From contig NZ_WPIN01000003.1 in assembly GCF_009754945.1 (NCBI RefSeq), forward strand, positions 124,001 through 188,000: a DNA stretch of 64,000 nt, written 5' to 3'. Made by a program: the position numbers and the translations under genes. Shown piece after piece: positions 16,171 to 26,254 of the stretch (positions are counted from its first letter, which is position 1; each line of letters opens with the position of its first letter). A model generated the notes under the pieces. That model was given only the letters and a program-made list of their open reading frames with translations, searched no databases and was not told the DNA's origin. Origin of the DNA: Spirosoma arboris. GTDB taxonomy: Bacteria > Bacteroidota > Bacteroidia > Cytophagales > Spirosomataceae.

Positions 16171-18348
16171 TTACTCCAAATCAGCCACATAAGCCCCCAT
16201 CTGCCGAACGGAATAACAGACAATACCACGCCGTTTAGCCTCAGCTAATAGCTTGTCTGTCAAGGGTGTTTTGTTCGAATCATCGAAAATAATGTGCCGG
16301 GCCACTACACGTCCGTTGAGTTGCTCCCATTCCTGCAATGCGTTTCTGCGAATAATGAGATAATCCACGATGGCAGGTAACCGCCATCGGCTCGAAGCAG
16401 AAAGTTTATTGACCAATAACAAGGTCTTACCCCGCGATACCCACAAAGCATACTCACGAGTTTGATAAAAAGTTGATATACCGGCCAACAAACTCGGCAC
16501 ATTGTTAGATCGTTTGGCATTGACAATGGTCAAATCCGAAACGCCCCATTGCCCAAATGTATTCTTGAGGTAAAAATCGTAAGAGCGTGTATCGTTCGTA
16601 TCCAGATCTGTCAGGAGCGTACTATGACGCCCATATGTAAGGCTAACCGCTGTTCGGTGCGGTAAAAAATGAACGGTTAGTTGTTGCTGATGAGCTTGTT
16701 GATAATTCTCCCAACTGGTTAGACAAGCCAGCAAAACAGCCGCCAAAGCCGTAGTCCACATATAGGCACGACTGCGAGTTAGTACCAAGGCGATTCCACA
16801 CAGAATAACAACATACGTTAGTAACATGACCGTAGTTGAGAGCCAGAGTCCATCCCAGGCTGCGCCCGGCAACTGACCCGTTTGTGTAACAGCGTAGTTA
16901 AGAAACCAGGCCGCTTTCTGCAATAGCCACCCCAATCCATCAGTCAAATAAGGTACCCAGCTAAAGGCCAGAGTTGCCATAGCCAGTGGCAATAAAATCT
17001 CCGACATCACCATGACGATTGGATTTGCCAACAGAAAATAAGTTGGAAACTGATGGAAATAAAATACGCCAAGTGGAAATGTAATCAACTGAGCAACAAG
17101 AGCTACTGCCGTTAATTTCCAAAGTTTATTCACCCATTTGTTACGAAACGTAAGTGATTGGTAGAGCGATGGTTGCCAAGCGCTAATACCCGCCACAGCC
17201 AGATAGGACAACTGAAATCCCGCTGAAAACAACGCATAGGGATCAAAACAAAGGATGAAGAATGCCGACGCACCCAACGTATTTGGAATTTGCTGCTGCC
17301 GACGGAATGTAGTGGCCAGAATCACCATCGTGAACATAGCTGCCGACCGAAGCACTGGGGGCGAAAAACCTGTTACGAGCGCGTAGAACCATAATATTGT
17401 CAGCTGCAACACAGCCATTAAGATTTTACCATGCCGTCGTTTGGCTAAAAAGCCCAGTACCAAGGTCAAAACCTGAAACAGGATGCCAACATGCAAACCC
17501 GACACAGATAGAATATGCACTGCTCCAGCCGCTGAATACGACTGATAGAGATCGGTGTCGAGATCATCGCGAATGCCCAGGATCATAGCGTTCACAATAC
17601 CATATTCAGCACGAACGCCCACCTGATGCGTAAAAACGCTAGCTGCCCAGCGATTCACTATCGTGGCCACTTGGGTAATCCGGCTAGGTGGATCAAGGCC
17701 AAGAATCTGCCGCTGAAAAGGTCGTAGGTATTGCTGATGATAGATGTTCCGGTAGCTGAGATACCGTTTGTAATTAAACTCGCCGGGGTTCAATGGCGGG
17801 TCAATTGTTCTGGGCGCACCAGAAACCAGCCAAACTTCTCCATAGCGCGGCATTGGCTGGTTTCCCTTGTCGAGGTACACAATTACCCGACCGCTTAATG
17901 GTTTCCAGAACTTCGTGTCTGGGCGTGAATTATCTTGTTGGTTTCGCCCACTTTCCGGCCCAATCGTAGTACGACCAAACGTAGCCCGGCGAATTTCCAA
18001 TTCAACCCGATAGGTTTTGGCACGTTCTTCAGGTTGTGCTGACACGACGCCTTCATAGGCTTGCAACGTATCAGCTACATGACTGAGGTTATCAGAACGA
18101 TTGCTAGCTGTTCGCTGATACGTAACTGCCCAGCCTAACGTCATTAGTATGAGCAGCGCCCCAATGCTCGGCAAGATTTGTATTGCTTTAACCGTGCTTC
18201 CAGCCGTGCGGGCAAATCCCCAAATAAGCAGCCCAAGGCCAGCTAGTAGTGTAATAACCGGCAGAATTGTCAGATTCGGGAGAAGGACATATAGGCTAAT
18301 GCCCGCTATCAGAGCGGTTACGTAGCGGACAAACGGCTGGCCTTTCAT
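16171..18348 (-). CDS. ComEC/Rec2 family DNA uptake channel protein
   Basis: A 725-residue polytopic membrane protein. Several N-terminal membrane segments precede a soluble region (about residues 85-230), then the competence domain opens with the family signature AVHILSVSGLHVGIL near residue 275 followed by at least seven membrane helices. The last 180 residues are soluble and lack the HxHxDH motif of the metallo-beta-lactamase domain found in Bacillus ComEC, so this is the short form. ComEC carries single-stranded DNA across the inner membrane in competent bacteria. Its start overlaps the GNAT gene by four bases (ATGA), so the two are translated together. Confidence 0.87.
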   Translation of the reverse strand: MKGQPFVRYVTALIAGISLYVLLPNLTILPVITLLAGLGLLIWGFARTAGSTVKAIQILPSIGALLILMTLGWAVTYQRTASNRSDNLSHVADTLQAYEGVVSAQPEERAKTYRVELEIRRATFGRTTIGPESGRNQQDNSRPDTKFWKPLSGRVIVYLDKGNQPMPRYGEVWLVSGAPRTIDPPLNPGEFNYKRYLSYRNIYHQQYLRPFQRQILGLDPPSRITQVATIVNRWAASVFTHQVGVRAEYGIVNAMILGIRDDLDTDLYQSYSAAGAVHILSVSGLHVGILFQVLTLVLGFLAKRRHGKILMAVLQLTILWFYALVTGFSPPVLRSAAMFTMVILATTFRRQQQIPNTLGASAFFILCFDPYALFSAGFQLSYLAVAGISAWQPSLYQSLTFRNKWVNKLWKLTAVALVAQLITFPLGVFYFHQFPTYFLLANPIVMVMSEILLPLAMATLAFSWVPYLTDGLGWLLQKAAWFLNYAVTQTGQLPGAAWDGLWLSTTVMLLTYVVILCGIALVLTRSRAYMWTTALAAVLLACLTSWENYQQAHQQQLTVHFLPHRTAVSLTYGRHSTLLTDLDTNDTRSYDFYLKNTFGQWGVSDLTIVNAKRSNNVPSLLAGISTFYQTREYALWVSRGKTLLLVNKLSASSRWRLPAIVDYLIIRRNALQEWEQLNGRVVARHIIFDDSNKTPLTDKLLAEAKRRGIVCYSVRQMGAYVADLE

Positions 18349-18797
18349 TCCGTTACATATGCTGACCCTGGCAATACCATTTTATAATGTTGAATACCTG
18401 CTTCTTCAAACATAGGGCCAACTGGAACAAAACCAAAACTCGCATATAGTGGCATGGCTGGTACCTGGGCGTGGAGGTAAATACGCTCAATAGGTTCAGG
18501 TTGCTGACTAAAGACATCGTCCAGCACAGCTTTCACTAGTGCCTTCCCAACGCCCTTTCCCCGATAATCAGGCAAAACCGCAAACCGTTCTAACTTCACT
18601 CCATTCGAAGTGCGTCGCCAGCGAGCCGTTCCACAAGGAGTACCCTCCGCAAAAGCCAGAAAGTGGGTGCTGATGTCCTCAAACTCATCATACTCTTCCT
18701 CAGGCGAAACGTGCTGCTCTTCGACAAATACCTGTCGACGAATAGCGAAAGCTGTTTCAAGGTCGGTAGGTATTGAAATTGGTAAAACGGAAATCAT
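18345..18797 (-). CDS. GNAT family N-acetyltransferase (ElaA-like)
   Basis: A 150-residue acetyltransferase. The acetyl-CoA loop reads VLPDYRGKGVGKALVKAVLD (V, R/Q-x-x-G-x-G/A pattern) near residue 75, preceded by GTARWRRTSNGVKLERFAV and followed by YLHAQVPAMPLYASFGF, the ElaA-type C-terminal half. The acceptor is unknown. The stop codon overlaps the comEC start, an arrangement that couples them without implying a shared function. Confidence 0.85.
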   Translation of the reverse strand: MISVLPISIPTDLETAFAIRRQVFVEEQHVSPEEEYDEFEDISTHFLAFAEGTPCGTARWRRTSNGVKLERFAVLPDYRGKGVGKALVKAVLDDVFSQQPEPIERIYLHAQVPAMPLYASFGFVPVGPMFEEAGIQHYKMVLPGSAYVTE

Positions 18798-18855
18798 AAA
18801 AAGAGATTTGAGGTTTGTGCCATGCCGCCGAATGGCCCGGCATAAACTTTAAACA

Positions 18856-20187
18856 CTATTGCACAAGCAGGCGTTTGCTGGCGATTTCACTTTCGGTTTT
18901 TACGCGAACAATATACATACCCGATGCTAATCCATTTACAGAAAGAGTTACGCGTGTACTGGGTGAGTCGGTGTAAGAGGTTGTTCGTAACTGGCGACCA
19001 GCCGTATCGTATAAATCAACACTGAACGACTGAAAGCCTTTTAGTTGTACATCCACAGTAGGGTCGGCAGTGGCTGGATTTGGGTAGACCGTTACCGTAA
19101 GCGTCTCCGTTTCGGGCAAGGGAGTCGTAACCGATTTTAATAACCTGACTCGACGTGGGCTCAGCGTCAGCACTGCCCTCATCCGGGCTACTTGCCCTGC
19201 GGTAAACATATTCATACAGGCATCTGGCCAGTAATTCATATAATCTTCCATCAAATCACGAACTTGCCCTTTTCCATCGCAATTCGAATACGTCTGCTTG
19301 CAGGACTGCTGTGCAATCGATCCATCGGCCATTAGGGGTGTATCAGCCACATAATCTTCATTACATCCTCCGCCATCCCCCCATGGATGAATTAGACCCA
19401 GCCAATGCCCAATTTCGTGTGTAACCGTTCGCCCCAACAGGTACAATGATCGACTGACCGTACCGGTTTGTCGTCCAAACGTCCGGTGATCGATTATTGA
19501 ACCGTCAGTCAGTTCGTTCGCTGTTGGTGGCAGACCTTTTAGAGTGTCTGCTGCTGTTGGAAACTGCGTATACCCTAAATAATCATTTTTTAGGGTAGTT
19601 ACCCAAATATTCAGATAGCGGTCGCTGGGCCAGTAGGCAATTTGTGATAATAATACATCGTCATTTAAAATATCAAACGATGCTTTTTGTGCATAATAGT
19701 GTCGTGTGATGCCGGTAGTTGTCTGCCCATTCGGATCGGCTGTAGCCAGGAAAAATTCAATACCGGCATCGGCTCCAATCGGGCTGGTGTTATAGCCATT
19801 CGTACCTGCTTTTCGTCGATAATCCTCGTTCAGGACCTGAATCTGAGAAATAATCTGTGCATCGGAAATATTGCCGTTGTTAGCGCCCCCAATCACACCC
19901 GATGCGGTATTATGCACAACATGTACAACAACCGGAATTCGATAGATCGTATTGTCAGCAGCTTGACGTAACGATTTCTGGTTTTCCAGAACCTGCTCAA
20001 CCTGCTTGTTTAATTCGGTTAGTTGCCGAAGTCGATCCGGGTCTCTTTGTTGAAGAATCCGCTCATGGTCGACTGTTGCGCACCGATTGAAAATTGGTTC
20101 CTGAAGGGTCTGAGCCCCCGCCACCGATGTTAGTAAACAGACAAGCGAACCAGCCAGCCAATGCCAGCTGGTTCGCTTGTTACTCAT
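18856..20187 (-). CDS. Secreted M43 zinc metalloprotease with type IX sorting domain
   Basis: A 443-residue secreted protease of the pappalysin/cytophagalysin family. A signal peptide ends at VAGAQ. The zinc motif is complete in VTHEIGHWLGLIHPWG (HExxHxxGxxH pattern), and the Met-turn follows in EDYMNYWPDACMNMF. The last 75 residues form a type IX secretion C-terminal domain (TVTVYPNPATADP, then GMYIVRVKTESEIASKRLLVQ), so the protein should cross the outer membrane and be anchored or released. The start at 20187 is chosen for the clean signal peptide; an upstream ATG would overlap the PhoH gene. It lies seven bases after the PhoH stop. Confidence 0.9.
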   Translation of the reverse strand: MSNKRTSWHWLAGSLVCLLTSVAGAQTLQEPIFNRCATVDHERILQQRDPDRLRQLTELNKQVEQVLENQKSLRQAADNTIYRIPVVVHVVHNTASGVIGGANNGNISDAQIISQIQVLNEDYRRKAGTNGYNTSPIGADAGIEFFLATADPNGQTTTGITRHYYAQKASFDILNDDVLLSQIAYWPSDRYLNIWVTTLKNDYLGYTQFPTAADTLKGLPPTANELTDGSIIDHRTFGRQTGTVSRSLYLLGRTVTHEIGHWLGLIHPWGDGGGCNEDYVADTPLMADGSIAQQSCKQTYSNCDGKGQVRDLMEDYMNYWPDACMNMFTAGQVARMRAVLTLSPRRVRLLKSVTTPLPETETLTVTVYPNPATADPTVDVQLKGFQSFSVDLYDTAGRQLRTTSYTDSPSTRVTLSVNGLASGMYIVRVKTESEIASKRLLVQ

Positions 20188-20194
20188 CAGGCTA

Positions 20195-21160
20195 TTATTG
20201 CCCCGCTTTATCATACGCTGTTATAATTTCACGAACGAGCCGGTGACGAACCACATCACGCCCGTCCAATTCGACGAACGCAATTCCTTTGATGTTTTTC
20301 AAAATTTCCACCGACTCAATCAAACCGGATTTCTGCCGGTTGGGTAAATCTATTTGCGATCGATCGCCCGTAATGATTGCCTTCGAGGTTGGCCCCATTC
20401 GGGTGAGAAACATTTTCATCTGCATCGGCGTCGTGTTTTGCGCTTCGTCGAGCAAAATAAATGCATTGTTCAGTGTCCGTCCCCGCATGTATGCTAACGG
20501 AGCAATCTCAATAATACGATTTTCGGTGTAAAACTTCAGTTTCTCTGCCGGAATCATATCGTCGAGAGCGTCATAGATAGGCCGTAGATAAGGGTCTATT
20601 TTCTCTTTCAGATCACCAGGCAAAAACCCCAGATTCTCTCCGGCTTCCACCGCCGGACGTGTAATAATAATTTTCTTAACTTCTTTATTTTTCAGAGCTC
20701 GTACCGCAATGGCAACAGCCGTATAGGTTTTACCCGTACCTGCTGGTCCAACCGCAAAGACCAAATCATGCTTCTCAGCCGCTTCAACGAGTCGCTTCTG
20801 ATTATCCGTTCGGGCTCGCACCACAACACCCCGATTACCATACACCAGCACTTCATCATCATCGGGTATCACTGGTGGGACCGAACTGGTACCATTGATG
20901 GGTTGTCCACTATGGCTGATGTAATTCTGGATGTTTTCCTGGGTTATTTTACCATACTTCTGATAATGCTCCATCAGCGATTCCAGAATGTCGCTGATCC
21001 GACTAATCTCAGGTGTTGTGCCCTTGATACGGATTTCGTTGCCGCGGGAGATGATTTTGCTCATTGGAAACGCAGCGGCCACTTCTTTGATGTTGTGGTT
21101 CTCTACGCCCAGAAAGTCGATGAGCGATACATTGTCGAGGGTAATGACTTTTTCGACCAA
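20195..21160 (-). CDS. PhoH-like ATPase
   Basis: A 321-residue cytoplasmic P-loop ATPase. An N-terminal KH-like region (FPMSKIISRGNEIRIKG) is followed by the PhoH core: Walker A GPAGTGKTYTA near residue 140 and Walker B FILLDEAQNTT near residue 236, then ITGDRSQIDLP. PhoH proteins are linked to RNA metabolism and in some species sit near ybeY; no ybeY is seen here. The M43 protease is directly downstream on the same strand and may share its transcript, although the functions appear unrelated. Confidence 0.9.
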   Translation of the reverse strand: MVEKVITLDNVSLIDFLGVENHNIKEVAAAFPMSKIISRGNEIRIKGTTPEISRISDILESLMEHYQKYGKITQENIQNYISHSGQPINGTSSVPPVIPDDDEVLVYGNRGVVVRARTDNQKRLVEAAEKHDLVFAVGPAGTGKTYTAVAIAVRALKNKEVKKIIITRPAVEAGENLGFLPGDLKEKIDPYLRPIYDALDDMIPAEKLKFYTENRIIEIAPLAYMRGRTLNNAFILLDEAQNTTPMQMKMFLTRMGPTSKAIITGDRSQIDLPNRQKSGLIESVEILKNIKGIAFVELDGRDVVRHRLVREIITAYDKAGQ

Positions 21161-21520
21161 ACGATGAATAGGTTTACGTGTGATTTCCGAAAAGTAAGCG
21201 ATTTCTTTTCTTCTTCAACGCGTTTCGCCAAAAAATTATTCGCTGTCCCCCGTTTCTTATCCATCGTTCCTTTTTTGCACAAAACCTGTATTTACTGGTA
21301 AGAAATACTTATCTTGCTGACATACAGTTCGCTGCTTAGTTTCTGTATCATGTACGCAAATCCTGCCTCCGACCGTTGCTAAAAAAAACGATTTTTTTTT
21401 AAACGCGATAGCGTCAACATTACCAGAATGTTACGGACGTTTTAGTACAGTCGATGTGTATACGTTAGCTTGACAGAAGTTGCCTTTTGCGAGGACGATT
21501 GCGTAAACTTGCAGTAAGTT
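21161..21520. other. Divergent intergenic region between phoH and dnaB
   Basis: About 360 bases without a gene. A short A-run/T-run palindrome (AAAACGATTTT core) lies near 21381-21401. No RNA or repeat was recognised. Promoters for both flanking genes are expected here but none is a clear match to TTG/TAnnTTTG. Confidence 0.4.
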
Positions 21521-23107
21521 ATGGAGAACAACGCCCGCCCAAATCAACATCTTCGTAAACCGTCGGCCTTTGCTGGAGGCCGCCAGCAAGCCGGAAATCA
21601 TTGGCTCGACACGGGCCTTGGTAAACTTCCCCCACAAGCGCTTGACCTCGAAGAAGCCGTGTTGGGTGCGTTAATGATCGAGAAAGATGCGCTCTCATCT
21701 GTTGTTGACATTCTCAAACCCGAAACGTTCTACAAAGAAGCTCACCAGCGGATTTATCAGGCTATTTTGACGCTGTTTGGTAACTCTGATCCTATTGACT
21801 TACTGACGGTTACCAACCAGCTCCGTAAAACCGGCGAAATTGAAATCGTTGGTGGAGGTGGTTTTGTTGCCGAACTGACTTTTCGGGTTAATTCGGCGGC
21901 CAATATTGAATACCACGCTCGTATCGTATCGGAGCAAGCGCTTAAACGGGCACTCATTGCCATGTCGTCTACGATTTTGCGCGATGCTTACGAGGATACC
22001 ACCGACGTATTTGAGCTCCTCGACCGCACCGAACAATCACTCTTCAAGATTTCGGAATCGAACATTAAGAAGAACTACGCCGACATGAGCACCATTGTCA
22101 GGATGGCGCTTAATGAACTCGAAACCAAAAAAAATCAGGAAGGTCTGACAGGCGTACCATCCGGTTTCACGAATCTCGACCGCGTTACATCCGGCTGGCA
22201 ACCTACCGAATTGATCATTCTGGCAGCCAGGCCAGCGATGGGCAAAACTGCGTTTGTAGTCTCTGCTCTGCGAAACGCAGCTGTCGACCATGGGAAACCG
22301 GTAGCTATTTTCTCGCTGGAGATGTCGTCGGTACAGCTGGTGAATCGTCTGATCTCGGCCGAAGCGGAAATTGATTCGGAAAAAATTAGAAAAGGTACGC
22401 TAGCCCCGCATGAGTGGACGCAGTTGCACCATAAAATTCAGCGGCTGACCGAAGCGCCTATTTTTATTGACGATACGCCTGCCCTCTCCATTCTGGAATT
22501 GCGTGCCAAATGCCGACGTCTGAAAGCCCAACACGATATTCAGATGGTCGTGATTGACTACCTACAGCTAATGTCGGGTGATTCTTCAGGACGAATGGGC
22601 GGCAACCGTGAACAGGAAATTGCGTCTATTTCGAGGGCACTTAAAAACCTGGCGAAAGAACTGAATGTGCCGGTTATTGCCCTGTCGCAGTTAAGCCGGG
22701 CTGTTGAAACCCGTGGTGGTGACAAGAAACCACAGCTCTCCGATCTTCGTGAATCGGGCTCCATCGAGCAGGATGCTGACATGGTATGCTTCTTGTATCG
22801 TCCTGAATATTACAATATTACAGCCGACGAAAATGGCAATTCAACCCTAGGCATTGGTGAAGTAATTATCGCTAAAAACCGGAGCGGCTCTCTCGATACG
22901 GTCCAACTTAAGTTTATCGGTAAGTTTACGAAATTCTGCGATCTTGATTCCTATTTCGAGCCAACTCAGACACAGGGTTTTGCACCTGATGTCAATGGCC
23001 TGAGTAGCTTTGAGACTCCTCCATCGGCGGGCAGCGTTTTCAAAAGCAAAGCCAACACGATGACGAACTTCGGCAACGCCGATCCAAGTCAGGAAACACC
23101 ATTTTAA
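21521..23107 (+). CDS. dnaB: Replicative DNA helicase DnaB
   Basis: The hexameric helicase that unwinds the replication fork, 528 residues. The N-terminal domain begins LPPQALDLEEAVLGALMIEKDAL (the family's usual PQ..EAE.avLG opening, here DLEEAVLGA). The RecA-like motor has Walker A LAARPAMGKTAFV near residue 240, EMSSVQLVNRL after H1a, Walker B VVIDYLQLMSG near residue 345 and the SQLSRAVETR arginine-finger region. The C-terminal 65 residues are low in conserved positions, as in other Bacteroidota DnaB proteins. No intein is present. Confidence 0.95.
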   Translation: MENNARPNQHLRKPSAFAGGRQQAGNHWLDTGLGKLPPQALDLEEAVLGALMIEKDALSSVVDILKPETFYKEAHQRIYQAILTLFGNSDPIDLLTVTNQLRKTGEIEIVGGGGFVAELTFRVNSAANIEYHARIVSEQALKRALIAMSSTILRDAYEDTTDVFELLDRTEQSLFKISESNIKKNYADMSTIVRMALNELETKKNQEGLTGVPSGFTNLDRVTSGWQPTELIILAARPAMGKTAFVVSALRNAAVDHGKPVAIFSLEMSSVQLVNRLISAEAEIDSEKIRKGTLAPHEWTQLHHKIQRLTEAPIFIDDTPALSILELRAKCRRLKAQHDIQMVVIDYLQLMSGDSSGRMGGNREQEIASISRALKNLAKELNVPVIALSQLSRAVETRGGDKKPQLSDLRESGSIEQDADMVCFLYRPEYYNITADENGNSTLGIGEVIIAKNRSGSLDTVQLKFIGKFTKFCDLDSYFEPTQTQGFAPDVNGLSSFETPPSAGSVFKSKANTMTNFGNADPSQETPF

Positions 23108-23260
23108 TCCTACATCAGTAAAGAACAGATTGGGCAAAAACTATGTGAGACGTAGTTTGAGACCTGGTATTTGTATAATTATCCATGTTTCAGGAAATTA
23201 AACATTTATCTTTAAGCCCTAATCAATGCGTCATTTACTACTTTACTTCCATCAGAAAAC

Positions 23261-23836
23261 ATGAAATTTATTGGTGTACTTGCCTGCCTGCTCATTTGTT
23301 TTACCACAGTTACTCAGGCGCAAAAATTAAGAGGTCTCGACAAGAGTCCGATGGATATGGCTTATTATCCTGACGATTTTGCCCATGACCGTAAGTTTGC
23401 TCCTGCCAAAGTTGGCGATAAGGGCTATGTACGGGTAACGTATAGTCGTCCAGCCAAGAATGGCAGAGAAGTGTTTGGCAAATTAACTCCTTATGGTAAA
23501 GTATGGCGGGTGGGTGCCAATGAAGCCACCGAGGTTAAATTTTTTACAGACGCTACTATTCAAGGGAAAAAGATCAAAGCAGGCGTGTATTCGCTTTATG
23601 CAATTCCCAACGAAACAGAATGGACGCTGATTTTCAACTCCGATCTAGATCAGTGGGGTGCCTATAGTTACAACCAGAGCTTGGATGTTTTACGCGTAAC
23701 AGCCCCGGTTAAGAAGCCAGAAGAAACGATTGAAAACCTGACGATTCAGTTTAAAAAGGTCGGCGAGAATGTTAAGGAATCAATTATGATGATTGCCTGG
23801 GACAATACGCTGGTTGAAGTTCCCATTACGTTTTAG
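23261..23836 (+). CDS. DUF2911 domain exported protein
   Basis: A 191-residue protein with a signal peptide ending VTQAQ. The rest matches DUF2911 closely: VTYSRPAKNGREVFG, then LTPYGKVWRVGANEATEVKF, the GVYSLYAIPNETEWTLIFN segment and QWGAYSYN. The domain is common in Bacteroidota and has no known function. The gene is 154 bases after dnaB and ends just before a family B foldback repeat. Confidence 0.87.
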   Translation: MKFIGVLACLLICFTTVTQAQKLRGLDKSPMDMAYYPDDFAHDRKFAPAKVGDKGYVRVTYSRPAKNGREVFGKLTPYGKVWRVGANEATEVKFFTDATIQGKKIKAGVYSLYAIPNETEWTLIFNSDLDQWGAYSYNQSLDVLRVTAPVKKPEETIENLTIQFKKVGENVKESIMMIAWDNTLVEVPITF

Positions 23837-23840
23837 GGTA

Positions 23841-23927
23841 TTAAACACGGAGCCACGGAGAACACAGAGAAAAAAGTTTAACTCTCTGTGTTCTCCGTGC
23901 CGCAATGGCGGACCACTCTGTGTTTAA
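23841..23927. repeat. Foldback repeat, family B (CACGGAG/ACACAGAG units)
   Basis: CACGGAGAACACAGAGA (23854-23870) is matched exactly by its reverse complement at 23883-23899, and an outer TTAAACAC / GTGTTTAA pair frames the element at 23841 and 23927. It lies between convergent genes. A related copy is at 62320-62410. Confidence 0.8.
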
Positions 23928-23945
23928 CAACTTTGCTGCACTTCA

Positions 23946-24746
23946 TCAGAAGTTTGGCTTCAAAAGGTATTTATTGTAGAACTCGTCAATGACTTTGACA
24001 GCCTCGGTAGGCGTATCGACGACACTAATGAGTTTCATGTCTTCCGAATTGATGTTATGCTGTTCCTCCAGCATGGTGTTGGTAATCCAGTCGATCAGCC
24101 CCTGCCAGTATGATTTCCCAACGAGTACGATCGGGAAACGGGCAATTTTTCGGGTCTGAATCAAGGTCATGGCTTCGAACAGTTCATCGAGTGTACCCAT
24201 ACCTCCGGGCATGACAACGAATCCCTGGGCGTATTTAACAAACATCACTTTCCGAACAAAAAAGAAGTCGAAGTTGATGCTCTTATCGGGATCGATATAA
24301 ATGTTGCTGTGTTGCTCAAACGGCAACTTGATGTTTAAACCGACCGATTTACCACCCTGTTCGAAAGCGCCTTTATTACCGGCCTCCATAATGCCAGGCC
24401 CACCACCTGTAATAACTCCATAGCCGTGCCGCACTAGTTTGGCCGCTATTTCTTCGGTCATCTTGTAGTAAATATTGTCGGGCTTGGTACGGGCTGAACC
24501 AAAGATGGATACACAGGGGCCAATTTTGGCTAATTTATCAAAGCCTTCCACAAACTCAGCCATCACTTTAAAGATGACCCACGAGTCAGCGGTTTTGATC
24601 TCGTTCCAGTCGTGATCCTGAAAGGCTTCTTTAATGCGTTGTTCGTCGGGTGTCAGGAGTAACTCGTCGCGCTTGGGTAAATCGTGGGCAATTCGTTCGG
24701 TGCTCTGCGTTTCAGAGCGGTGAACATTCTCTTTAGTTTCTTCCAT
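23946..24746 (-). CDS. LOG family protein (TIGR00730 Rossmann fold)
   Basis: A 266-residue protein of the LOG/YgdH group, nucleoside-5'-monophosphate phosphoribohydrolases that in plants release active cytokinin. Visible motifs: VSIFGSART, then GGGPGIMEAGNKGA near residue 110, and the catalytic PGGMGTLDELFEAMTLIQT near residue 178. The N-terminal 60 residues are a charged extension also seen in other members. The bacterial substrate is uncertain, purine nucleotide salvage being the usual proposal. Confidence 0.87.
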   Translation of the reverse strand: MEETKENVHRSETQSTERIAHDLPKRDELLLTPDEQRIKEAFQDHDWNEIKTADSWVIFKVMAEFVEGFDKLAKIGPCVSIFGSARTKPDNIYYKMTEEIAAKLVRHGYGVITGGGPGIMEAGNKGAFEQGGKSVGLNIKLPFEQHSNIYIDPDKSINFDFFFVRKVMFVKYAQGFVVMPGGMGTLDELFEAMTLIQTRKIARFPIVLVGKSYWQGLIDWITNTMLEEQHNINSEDMKLISVVDTPTEAVKVIDEFYNKYLLKPNF

Positions 24747-24981
24747 TTATGTACTAAAAAAAGGCAGTGGGCGCGAAACGTACTCACTTCGTTAAGATAT
24801 ATTATAGCCTTCCAAACTAATCAAAAATTTCGTTGACAGTCATACCAACGAGATTTATTACTGAGAAGGAATCTATTAACAACCTATTCGATAAAAACGT
24901 TTCGCGTATTTATCGAATACCAATAGCCTTTAACAGTTAGTTAATACATTACCCAAAATCCTTCCTAGTGAATTTATTTAT

Positions 24982-25020
24982 ACATAAAAATGGCCCGGAC
25001 TAGCCGGGCCATTTTTATGT
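24982..25020 (-). terminator. Rho-independent terminator of the aminotransferase gene
   Basis: Perfect 17-base arms (ACATAAAAATGGCCCGG and its complement) with a 5-base loop; strong GC core with T-runs on either side, 23 bases beyond the stop at 25043. The structure is symmetric and could work both ways. Confidence 0.85.
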
Positions 25021-25042
25021 TTAGTAGTATTTTCCTGCGTGG

Positions 25043-26254
25043 CTATTTTCGCCGACTTTCGAGGAAGTATTCAATGCGATCCATAGCCACAGTCAGTTCA
25101 TCAACAGTTGGCAGGCAAACAATTCGAAAATGGTCATTTTGCGTATAATTGAAGCCATTCCCGGATACGACCAGAACTTTTTGCTCCGTCAACAAATTCA
25201 GCACAAAATCATCGTCGTCATCCAGTTTAAATTGATTCAGGTCAATCTTCGGGAAAATATATAACGATCCTTTGGGTTTCACGCAGGTAACGCCCGGAAT
25301 AGCTGTCATACGTTCGTAGGCGAGCATAATTTGCTTGTGTAAACGACCGGTAGGCATTACTAAGTCGTTGATACTCTGATAACCACCCAGAGCTGTCTGG
25401 ATTGCATATTGCGTAGGTACGTTTGCGCAAAGACGCATACTGGCTAATAAGGTCAGGCCTTCAATGTAGGATTTAGCTCGTTTCCGGGCGCCACTCAGAA
25501 TCATCCAGCCACCCCGAAAACCAGCCGCCCGGTAATTTTTCGACAATCCGCCCATAGTGATACAGAGCGTGTCGGTAATCATTTTGGAAATAGGGAAATG
25601 AACGGCTCCGTTGTACAGAATCCGATCATAAATCTCGTCGGAAAAGACGATCAGTTTATGCCGTTCAGCAATGCGGGCGATGCCTTGCAGCACGTCTTTG
25701 TCGTAAACAGCACCCGTCGGGTTATTGGGGTTAATGACAACGATGGCTCGGGTACGGGGAGTGATTTTCCGTTCCAGGTCGGCCAGATCTGGATTCCAGT
25801 CAGCAGCCTCATCGCAGACATAGTGGACAGGTTTACCACCACAGAATGCCACAGAGGCCGTCCAGAGTGGGTAATCGGGCGATGGCACCAGCACTTCATC
25901 TCCTTCATTAAGGAGCGCCTGCATAGAAAGCATAATCAACTCGCTTACCCCGTTTCCGATGTAGATGTCGTTGATGGCAATGCCGGGAAGACCGATATTC
26001 TGCGTGTGGTGCATAACCGCCTTGCGTGCGGCAAACAGACCCCGTGAGTCAGAATAGCCCTGCGCGTTACGGATGTTCAGAATAATATCGTGGACAATTT
26101 CGTCGGGAGCATCGAAGCCGAACGTGGCGGGGTTGCCAATATTCAGGCTGATAATTTTGTATCCCTGACTTTCAAGTTCGAGAGACTTCTCATAAATAGG
26201 TCCCCGAATGTCGTATTTCAAATGCGTAAGCCGGTCGCTTTTCAGTATTTCCAT
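25043..26254 (-). CDS. Class I/II aminotransferase, AlaA-type
   Basis: A 403-residue PLP enzyme closely resembling glutamate-pyruvate aminotransferase AlaA, which makes alanine. The start at 26254 gives MEILKSDRLTHLKYDIRGP, matching the AlaA opening in both spacing and length; in-frame ATGs at 26296 and 26392 would add 14 or 46 residues that do not fit the family. Landmarks are NIGNPATFGFDAPDEI, VLVPSPDYPLWTA, VVINPNNPTGAVY and the PLP lysine in MGGLSKNYRAAGFRGGW. No partner gene is adjacent. Confidence 0.85.
   Translation of the reverse strand: MEILKSDRLTHLKYDIRGPIYEKSLELESQGYKIISLNIGNPATFGFDAPDEIVHDIILNIRNAQGYSDSRGLFAARKAVMHHTQNIGLPGIAINDIYIGNGVSELIMLSMQALLNEGDEVLVPSPDYPLWTASVAFCGGKPVHYVCDEAADWNPDLADLERKITPRTRAIVVINPNNPTGAVYDKDVLQGIARIAERHKLIVFSDEIYDRILYNGAVHFPISKMITDTLCITMGGLSKNYRAAGFRGGWMILSGARKRAKSYIEGLTLLASMRLCANVPTQYAIQTALGGYQSINDLVMPTGRLHKQIMLAYERMTAIPGVTCVKPKGSLYIFPKIDLNQFKLDDDDDFVLNLLTEQKVLVVSGNGFNYTQNDHFRIVCLPTVDELTVAMDRIEYFLESRRK

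Noticed and set aside
16171..18348. ComEC thought to be truncated because the metallo-beta-lactamase domain is missing
   Set aside because: A short form without that domain is common in this phylum; the frame is intact with a proper C-terminus.
20768..21301. A 177-codon plus-strand open frame near dnaB
   Set aside because: Mostly antisense to phoH and without protein-like features.
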